Below are positions 12,601-14,869 of a stretch of 14,869 nucleotides of DNA, piece after piece. The DNA lies in the NCBI GenBank assembly GCA_030595765.1, contig JAUVCJ010000032.1, positions 1-14,869 on the forward strand, in the 5' to 3' direction. The notes under the pieces were generated by a model. It made no database searches. It was not told the origin of the DNA and saw only the letters and a list, made by a program, of their open reading frames with translations. Origin of the DNA: Thermoplasmatota archaeon. GTDB taxonomy: Archaea; Thermoplasmatota; Thermoplasmata; GCA-020350865; JAUVCJ01. Position 1 is the first letter of the stretch, and each line of letters begins with the position of its first letter. Both the position numbers and the translations under genes were made by a program.

Positions 12601-14869
12601 GCACTTCCCTGGCGTTGTAATAATAGACTTCAAGACTGACACCATTTCAAAGATGGACAGCATAAACAGCGGCCTGTTGTATGGTGGAGACATATCCCAG
12701 AGGAACCTCGATAAGGGCTATGGCGCAGGAGTAACCCTTCCGAACCTGCTTGCAGATGAGGTGGAGGCCGTCCATGGCTCCTATGTGAATGGCTATGACT
12801 TTGTTGTCGTTGCATCCAAAGAGGGAATATCCATCTACAATAGGAGCGCAAACTCTGCTGTCAATGTAATGATAGACAGCCAGAATGCTGGCATAGATAT
12901 GGGCTATCCAGACCTCTATCTGACAGAAGAGGGCGAACTTTATGGAGTGGTGAGACAGCCCAATGCATGGGATGCGCTGGTTGTGTACTATGATGCCACC
13001 CAACTTCAATCCGATGAGGCAGTATGGGCAGAGAATCTGGACATCTTCTACAATTACACCGGAGTAAGCGGTGTCAATCCATACCCATACATCAACGGCA
13101 CCGCAGATACTGTGTTCAACACCGTTGATATCGTGGAGGGCAAGTCAACAGCCAATGCCGACGACAACATGATCCATATAGGGACCAGTGACGGCATGAC
13201 CACCATTCAGGAGTGGCAGGGCAATGAGGCTATGGGCACTGTCAACCACTTCGTTACTGATAATGTTCTCTTCGAGGACGACTTCGATGCCGAGACTCCA
13301 GGCCTGCCACCACCAAAATGGACCGAGTTCTCCTTTGGTGGTGCTTCAGCCGTTGTTGACAACACTATGTGGCATGGCTCCTCAGGCCAAAGTGTGAAGT
13401 TGGTGGACCCAGACGGAAGTTCTGGAACTCAGATCGAGGCCTATCTACCAAATGGCGGCGCCCAGCGAATAACAGCTTCACTCGCTGCAAGAGCTTCAGT
13501 CACGAACGGCTTTGCAGAGGTGCTTGTCCTGCATGGCGACACCAGTGGATTCCTTTTCAGGGTTGTTTTGAGAAATGACGGGAATATCTGGTACAATGAT
13601 CTTAACGGATGGCAAGCTACTGGTCTCAGTTATAATAATGGAGAATGGTACGAGTTTACTGTGGTTGCCGATGCAGAGTCTGACACCGCCAGCCTGTATT
13701 TGGGTCCGATGCCGTTAGTAATAGATGCTCCCATATTTGGCACCAACTATTTCACCTACATGTCGTCAGAGACCGATAGCCAGGTCTCAAGCACATATTG
13801 GATAGATTCAGCATACATCAACTTAACAGCATACGGCATACTTAGCGGCTCAACGAATAATGTGACCAGCATTGCGGCCACCTCGGAAGGCGACCTTACC
13901 CTGGTTGGCACCAACGACAACAACGGAGGAGGCGCGGTTACCTTCATTGGCCCGCCAACCGGTATGTTCTATGGCGCAATAGACACAACCACCGACCCAA
14001 TGGCTCTAGCCAGCAACGATGTAATTTCAGTTGTGATCGGAGAGAGCCAGGGATATGTCGCTGCAGTGGATTCAGGCGTTACCCACATGGGCCTATCCAA
14101 CAAAAACAACACTGGGATATATGTGCAGGATGTCTCTGTACCACTGATCCTTGGGAACAACAGCATCTATCACCAGACATGGGGCCTGACCATCATCAAC
14201 TCTCCCCAGGTAACACTGTGGAACGGCAACTTCACGAACAACACCGAATGGGGCATATATACCGAGCCGGGTTCGTCGTCTCTCACCTGGAACATCGACG
14301 GCTCCTCCACGGCATGGGGCAACAACCTGACGCTTAGGGCTCAATTGACCATACTAAATGGTGGCAACCTGCTTGCAAGCGACTGCTCACTGGATGTAAC
14401 CAATATTTCTGTGGACCAGGGTGGGGAACTGAGCTATGAGAACAGCATGAACACAGTCAACATCAATGGCTTCCTTCATGCCAACGGCAATGCGAAGTTC
14501 AAGAACTCCAGAGTTGTGTTGGATGGCAACGTGACAGTGTTTGGCACAGGCAGAATTGACCTTGAGGGTGCGACCCTGGAATTCAACTCCGGTTACGACG
14601 GACAGTTCATGATGAAGGTGCTATCCAACGGCAAGATGTACATCCAGGATAGGGACCTTGACCCACTGACCACCTATGACCGGACCATTATCCAGAGCGG
14701 CACTAACAACGCATATCTGTTCATTGTGGAGAACAACGCCATATTCGAGATGCGCAACTCAGAGATGAGGAATGTAGGCTTTGACACGGACTCAGCCTGG
14801 TTTGCAGGTCTGCTGATAAATTGCTCTAACGCAATCATCGAGAACAACCTGTTCGCTGACAACCTTGTT
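2..14869 (+). CDS. Giant multidomain surface protein (propeller, FN3, FG-GAP, beta-helix), partial at both ends
   Basis: Reading from base 2, all 4956 codons are sense codons, and the last codon ends on the last base, so the gene enters and leaves the window open. I translated every line of the sequence in this frame. Domain order is propeller, cadherin-like tail, FN3-like, five FG-GAP loops, FN3-like, unassigned beta domain, FN3-like, five FG-GAP loops, FN3, six beta-helix blocks with connectors, propeller with a lectin-like domain, then beta-helix again. Composition is rich in Asn, Thr, Gly, Asp, Ser and Tyr, low in Lys, with only 23 Cys, which suits an exported structural protein. Such architectures are known from archaeal cell-surface proteins; adhesion or cell-envelope function is inference. 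No catalytic motif is recognised. The start, signal peptide, anchor and operon context lie outside the window. Confidence is high for the frame, moderate for surface location and low for exact role. Confidence 0.95.
647..766 (+). other. Protein domain: C-terminal half of a cadherin-like (tandem-95 type) repeat ending in VNDAP (residues 216-255)
   Basis: Residues 226-255 read as the closing strands of a cadherin-like repeat. LNFHIDDGMGGG is the usual 'F...DG.GG' turn, followed by the strand EATITYNP and the VNDAP motif at residues 251-255 that normally ends one repeat and begins the next. The first half of a normal repeat is absent; the preceding residues belong to the propeller. It therefore looks like a fused remnant or a short cap. 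Calcium binding is known for the family but not shown here. Confidence 0.5.
767..1069 (+). other. Protein domain: fibronectin-III-like beta-sandwich 1 (residues 256-356)
   Basis: Residues 262-282 contain WTDL and then the strand PTVSWDA, followed by the DGDSLTYYVYSQNG hairpin and the closing DWGRWYVVAYDG. This is the order expected of an FN3-like or Ig-like beta-sandwich. The same landmarks recur at residues 908-1000. Cys308 and Cys317 are close enough to form a small disulfide loop. The domain connects the VNDAP tail to the first FG-GAP set and probably acts as a spacer or binding module. Confidence 0.6.
1070..1957 (+). other. Protein domain: FG-GAP/VCBS repeat set 1, five calcium-binding loops (residues 357-652)
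   Basis: Five Asp-rich loops of the D-x-(D/N)-x-D-G-x-x-D type start at residues 388, 445, 494, 544 and 595 (DFDNDGDLD, DFNNDNNLD, DINLDGFAD, DFNNDGMPD, DFDKDGNLD). They are followed by NGDGTF-type turns such as those near residues 518-523 and 574-579. This is the signature of FG-GAP/VCBS repeats, which build integrin-alpha-like propellers with calcium bound in the loops. Loop 2 has Asn where the others have Gly. A five-loop set may still be a seven-bladed propeller with two loop-less blades. Calcium binding is inferred from the motif. Confidence 0.85.
1958..2257 (+). other. Protein domain: fibronectin-III-like beta-sandwich 2 (residues 653-752)
   Basis: Starts with LPEVPTGTTDLG and the strand KLDVNWNA, then SDPDGDSISYEIQYSRNG and the closing DYGNWRVRSYDG at about residues 724-735. 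The strand and hairpin order matches FN3-like domains 1 and 3. It starts about 60 residues after the last calcium loop, as FN3-like domain 4 does after the second FG-GAP set. Confidence 0.55.
2258..2719 (+). other. Protein domain: unassigned beta-rich domain between the two FG-GAP modules (residues 753-906)
   Basis: About 150 residues with alternating hydrophobic strands and no FG-GAP loop or PbH1 repeat. Visible strands include YLTFDVSS, LNLEVYVKIW, SISINFNGLTI and YYIRLANTYG. The alternation suggests a jelly-roll or other beta-sandwich, as in carbohydrate-binding or CUB-like modules, but I do not recognise the family. It is present once and interrupts the otherwise duplicated FN3/FG-GAP arrangement. 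Confidence 0.4.
2720..3046 (+). other. Protein domain: fibronectin-III-like beta-sandwich 3 (residues 907-1015)
   Basis: Begins LNDAPETPTGWTDLG, echoing VNDAPEGP and WTDL of domain 1. It continues with PTVSWDAM, TVTYTVYYTDS and the closing DWGRWYVVA (residues 983-991), which is identical to residues 328-336 although five of its nine codons differ. Cys992 and Cys997 follow in the loop. It is a clear duplicate of FN3-like domain 1. Confidence 0.6.
3047..3937 (+). other. Protein domain: FG-GAP/VCBS repeat set 2, five calcium-binding loops (residues 1016-1312)
   Basis: Loops start at residues 1043, 1095, 1144, 1206 and 1255 (DFDEDGDLD, DFNNDGHLD, DLNEDGCMD, DFNGDGDMD, DFNGDGLQD), with LGNGDGTF and LGDGTGSF turns between them. 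The spacing (52, 49, 62, 51) nearly repeats that of set 1 (57, 49, 50, 51), so the sets are duplicates, with about 12 extra residues before loop 4. Loop 3 carries Cys1150, and Cys1178 follows 28 residues later. The likely fold is an integrin-like, calcium-stabilised propeller. Confidence 0.85.
3938..4237 (+). other. Protein domain: fibronectin type III 4 (residues 1313-1412)
   Basis: The best FN3 match in the window. It has the entry NDPPESPTISSLSLSG, the B strand DDLLLSWVNS, the C strand VDYYEVFYST, and the F strand PDYYAVRAVDTGG with the conserved Tyr-Ala-Val-Arg-Ala-Val pattern. Length is about 95 residues, normal for the family. It sits between the FG-GAP propeller and the beta-helix rod and is probably a linker or binding domain. 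Confidence 0.75.
4238..4621 (+). other. Protein domain: N-terminal leader of the beta-helix, type II (residues 1413-1540)
   Basis: Short beta strands with Gly turns (IQTGGEFVIS, DIWGTMYISD, NGDINIYVSG) act as an entry to the helix. They end in the type II signature SNTSFAYTFQVDGG followed by IRVENSTIADAGY. The same signature recurs at residues 2475-2511 and 2856-2892. These leaders look like irregular beta-helix coils or caps rather than a separate domain. Confidence 0.6.
4622..5293 (+). repeat. Right-handed parallel beta-helix block 1 (PbH1/NosD-like repeats, residues 1541-1764)
   Basis: A run of about 22-residue coils of the form 'x-NxF-x-(N/D)-N-x-(I/F)-x-x-x-x-x-G-(I/F)-x-(I/L)-x-x-S'. 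Examples are NTFINNSITNSTWGFYLSGS, SNTFTNNHATGILRGFYISN and NVIGNNTIESNTYGIDIAAG. This is the PbH1 / NosD-type pattern, where stacked Asn and aliphatic residues form internal ladders. The block is 224 residues long, matching block 4 exactly and block 3 within four residues, so the three are copies of one super-unit. Confidence 0.85.
5294..5425 (+). repeat. 44-residue connector 1 (residues 1765-1808)
   Basis: Starts YNNEIVENS after ATL, has the invariant Trp at its 23rd residue (Trp1787, in HADWHV), then VIENNPVTLCGNLTV. The same layout closes four more beta-helix blocks with exactly 44 residues, and a sixth with 45. It probably forms the last regular coil plus a cap or kink before the next rod. 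Residue 39 is Cys1803 where most copies have Asn or Tyr. Confidence 0.75.
5426..5701 (+). other. Type I leader 1 with Asp-rich turn (residues 1809-1900)
   Basis: Irregular beta strands (GKLYMNGTQFEFASSYDG, GEHGFYTRSSG) lead to VRIDDLDGDK at residues 1841-1850 and then FIFTVDFGASFSMYRSEV. A copy at residues 3279-3327 is identical at 28 of 49 positions, and a weaker copy lies at 4879-4926. The DDLDGD turn could bind calcium, but this is not a standard EF-hand or FG-GAP loop. Confidence 0.6.
5702..7138 (+). repeat. Right-handed parallel beta-helix block 2 (residues 1901-2379)
   Basis: The longest uninterrupted helix here: about 480 residues, or roughly 20 coils at 22-24 residues each. Coils include NIRISGCTIANNPNYGIML, NVFNN-type turns such as NHVFNNTAFDNYYGLRIY, and VEVSNNTFENIDTASQFYGI. 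NNT sequons recur at the same coil position about ten times. It follows a type I leader and ends in connector 2. It has no counterpart of equal length in the window. Likely a rod; no catalytic motif of polysaccharide lyases or epimerases was recognised. Confidence 0.85.
7139..7270 (+). repeat. 44-residue connector 2 (residues 2380-2423)
   Basis: YNNEITDNTNWGLYM, then SASWLV with the invariant Trp at position 23 (Trp2402), then RVENNPVFLNGTLTI. It is preceded by ATATL, as in connector 1, and has the exact 44-residue length. It carries Cys2398 near the Trp. Confidence 0.75.
7271..7534 (+). other. Type II leader 2, Trp-rich (residues 2424-2511)
   Basis: Contains GGQLWAWES at residues 2445-2453, then VQAGADIYLTNNTVVQSN and YVENTTIRDVGY. 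It aligns without gaps with leader 3: residues 2467-2511 and 2848-2892 are identical at 26 of 45 positions. The GGQ-(L/M)-W-x-W motif is seen only in these two leaders. Confidence 0.6.
7535..8218 (+). repeat. Right-handed parallel beta-helix block 3 (residues 2512-2739)
   Basis: About ten coils, for example HNTVANNTISAGNSYGIYLN, DNIFFNNTVTSTGRGFLIEN and GNVIGNNTITNNTNVGIYVV. Total length is 228 residues against 224 in blocks 1 and 4. The opening (IFYNATIEGGRYGIHLSGG) aligns with block 1 (HFYNATIRDGEYGIHLSNS). The closing coil has NVIGNNTI in both. Cys2564 and Cys2583 lie near one coil apart. Confidence 0.85.
8219..8350 (+). repeat. 44-residue connector 3 (residues 2740-2783)
   Basis: YNNNITDNAVYGIYMDASS, then GAEWIV with Trp2762 at position 23, then QVLNNPILLNGTLYV. 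The length is exactly 44 residues, the same as connectors 1, 2, 4 and 5. Confidence 0.75.
8351..8677 (+). other. Type II leader 3, Trp-rich (residues 2784-2892)
   Basis: QPGGFLDMDTSDLEVFG, then GGQMWTWSS at residues 2826-2834, VQPGGNLFLTNNTVLGAN and IQVENSTIDDAGY. It is a longer version of leader 2, with about 20 more residues at the front. The QPGG turn followed by short hydrophobic strands suggests irregular coils continuing the helix axis. Confidence 0.6.
8678..9349 (+). repeat. Right-handed parallel beta-helix block 4 (residues 2893-3116)
   Basis: 224 residues of PbH1-like coils, including GNTVKDCIITTYSMIGLYLK, SNTILNNTISIGTYSMYINS and DGNIIEGNTIGNNNYGIFIE. It begins after a type II leader and ends in connector 4, giving the same super-unit as blocks 1 and 3. 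A Gly-rich GYGGGGSLG marks the junction with the leader. Confidence 0.85.
9350..9481 (+). repeat. 44-residue connector 4 (residues 3117-3160)
   Basis: YNNNLSTFAQYAIIVDASS, then NADWTV with Trp3139 at position 23, then VDQPIVVENGPIQLYGD. It is 35/44 identical to connector 5, including 17 consecutive identical residues. Within those 17 codons, seven differ, all at synonymous third positions. Confidence 0.8.
9482..10006 (+). other. Type I leader 4, extended (residues 3161-3335)
   Basis: An unusually long leader of 175 residues. It runs through VLNGYLSVELGGTLDVEAS, a stretch with GGSWYLNGTEYGLNCGG, and then the type I core VRIDDLDGDK at residues 3279-3288 with FFIFTIGDGATFTMYRS. It resembles leader 1 with extra strands inserted ahead of the core. 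Confidence 0.6.
10007..10888 (+). repeat. Right-handed parallel beta-helix block 5 (residues 3336-3629)
   Basis: About 294 residues, or roughly 13 coils, such as GNTITNNEILHMGHSGIGGY, GNTFSNNTVSNSGGHGYYMS and NTIIGNNTIIGGSNGIKL. The middle (residues about 3500-3570, QCNSSNSQARGFWIKNS) is less regular. It follows a type I leader and ends in connector 5. Confidence 0.85.
10889..11020 (+). repeat. 44-residue connector 5 (residues 3630-3673)
   Basis: YNNDLSTFSQYAVFVDSSS, then YADWFV with Trp3652 at position 23, then VDQPIVVENGPIQLYGD. It is the close twin of connector 4, but what follows it differs, so the similarity stops at the connector. Confidence 0.8.
11021..11296 (+). other. Atypical leader 5 (residues 3674-3765)
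   Basis: Neither the type I Asp-rich core nor the type II VEN(S/T)TI motif is present. Instead there are SSGQMVVSGSDTYIG, a GGGG turn, VENGGELSFSGGVL and a hydrophobic YYFLFDVYGLLIM stretch, then DDSSISWSSFSN. It still reads as short Gly-turned beta strands, so it is probably an alternative helix entry. Confidence 0.45.
11297..12262 (+). repeat. Right-handed parallel beta-helix block 6, different subtype (residues 3766-4087)
   Basis: About 320 residues of coils of another flavour: GSPIVANNDIHDNWVGGIDV, SSVNIANNTFTENG, EATIQDNTFFANDLVGIYAH and SIRDNYICKNTNGITID. This 'x-x-I-x-x-N-x-(I/F)-x-x-N' pattern fits generic beta-helix / PbH1 families better than the NosD-like coils of blocks 1-5. Cys4055 and Cys4077 are exactly 22 residues apart at matching coil positions. 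There is no connector at its end; it passes into an acidic linker. Confidence 0.8.
12263..12430 (+). other. Acidic Asp/Asn-rich linker (residues 4088-4143)
   Basis: SMDDDGNNHLADDGVND and then HDPDNGDWRLDGANSW form a hydrophilic, acidic stretch without regular coils. It joins beta-helix block 6 to the second propeller. The Asp clusters could bind calcium, but they do not match a named loop family. Confidence 0.5.
12431..13264 (+). other. Protein domain: beta-propeller 2, first part (residues 4144-4421)
   Basis: Blade-like repeats include ETALLVANEGGLDILDAESG followed by TLWMKFSF, then SVWAFNGTIYLAES, DFVVVASKEGISIYN, DLYLTEEGELYGVV and NMIHIGTSDGMTTIQEW. The order is a hydrophobic strand, a Gly turn, then a strand ending in a named-state motif, as in WD40/YVTN-like propellers. 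Roughly six blades can be made out. The family is not certain and no catalytic motif is seen. Confidence 0.6.
13265..13837 (+). other. Protein domain: LamG/concanavalin-A-like jelly-roll domain (residues 4422-4612)
   Basis: Opens with LFEDDFDAETPGLPPPKW and AVVDNTMWHGSSGQSVKL. It continues with strands such as RITASLAARASV, AEVLVLHG, GFLFRVVLRNDGNIWYND and GEWYEFTVVADAESDTASLY, and closes with STYWIDSAYI. The '(D)DFD-x-E-x-x-G-x-x-P...W' opening, the 'HG-x-S-x-x-S-V-K-L' strand and the 'G-x-W-Y-x-(F/I)-x-V-V-A-D' strand are typical of concanavalin-like lectin/glucanase-superfamily domains. These usually bind carbohydrate or protein; the ligand here is unknown. Confidence 0.65.
13838..14101 (+). 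other. Protein domain: beta-propeller 2, resumed after the lectin-like domain (residues 4613-4700)
   Basis: NVTSIAATSEGDLTLVGTND followed by GGGAVTFIGPP, and ISVVIGESQGYVAAVDSGVT, read as one or two further blade-like units. If so, the lectin-like domain lies between blades of one propeller. The alternative is a separate small beta domain. The stretch passes directly into a beta-helix coil (LSNKNNTGIYVQD). Confidence 0.45.
14102..14218 (+). repeat. Short right-handed beta-helix block 7 (residues 4701-4739)
   Basis: About two coils: NTGIYVQDVSVPLILGNNSI and YHQTWGLTIINSPQVTL. They are directly followed by connector 6. The block is much shorter than the others, as if the propeller and lectin-like domain had been placed within a helix, leaving a stub before the connector. 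Confidence 0.65.
14219..14353 (+). repeat. 45-residue connector 6, divergent (residues 4740-4784)
   Basis: WNGNFTNNTEWGIYTEPGSS, then SLTWNI with the Trp at position 24, then AWGNNLTLRAQLTI. One residue longer than connectors 1-5, with the first Tyr replaced by Trp and the ENNP motif reduced to GNNL. Still recognisable by its place after a helix and before a leader. Confidence 0.6.
14354..14869 (+). other. Type I leader 6 and first coil of the next beta-helix, cut by window end (residues 4785-4956)
   Basis: LNGGNLLASDCSLDVTN and VDQGGELSYENSMNTVNING lead to an EFNSGYDGQFMMKVLSNG strand. Then comes a degenerate type I core (IQDRDLDPLTTYDRT) and FIVENNAIFEMRNSEMRNVG. The last residues, INCSNAIIENNLFADN, are the first coil of another beta-helix block, so the rod continues downstream. 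The D-x-D-x-D core is one residue shorter than in leaders 1 and 4. Confidence 0.6.

Noticed and set aside
2..14869. Ribosome binding sites, promoters, terminators, tRNA or rRNA genes
   Set aside because: The whole window is coding in one frame with continuous domain structure. I saw no intergenic gap, terminator hairpin or RNA gene.

Overview
The whole window is the inside of one giant protein-coding gene. Reading the plus strand from base 2, there is no stop codon through base 14869. That gives 4956 consecutive codons, open at both ends, so neither the start codon nor the stop codon is in view. The encoded fragment would be over 500 kDa by rough estimate. There is no intergenic stretch, RNA gene, promoter, terminator, mobile element or second gene that I can support. 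Residue numbers below count from the first complete codon (bases 2-4 = residue 1).

The organism is most likely an archaeon, possibly a thermoplasmatote or related euryarchaeal lineage. The grounds are the style of the protein (very long Asn/Thr/Gly/Asp-rich right-handed beta-helix repeats joined to propellers and fibronectin-like domains), frequent ATA isoleucine codons, arginine mostly as AGG/AGA, and G+C near one half by eye. This is an inference; a bacterial origin is not excluded.

Layout, N to C. (1) 2-766: end of a beta-propeller and the tail of a cadherin-like domain with a VNDAP motif. (2) 767-4237: a duplicated module of fibronectin-III-like domain, five FG-GAP/VCBS calcium loops, and another fibronectin-III-like domain; an unassigned beta-rich domain separates the copies. 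(3) 4238-12262: six blocks of right-handed parallel beta-helix (PbH1/NosD-like repeats). Five of them end in a 44-residue connector around an invariant Trp, each followed by one of two recurring leader types or, once, an atypical one. (4) 12263-14101: an acidic linker and a second propeller with a concanavalin-like/LamG-like domain lying between its parts. (5) 14102-14869: return to beta-helix with a sixth connector and another leader, running off the window.

The parts look like those of an extracellular, calcium-rich, probably glycosylated surface or adhesion protein: propellers, FN3-like and lectin-like folds for binding, and long beta-helices as stiff rods. No signal peptide, membrane anchor or sorting signal is visible because both ends are missing, so location and function are inferred. 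The most striking structure is the hierarchy of repeats: about 22-residue coils inside beta-helix blocks, which sit inside near-equal 305-309-residue super-units.
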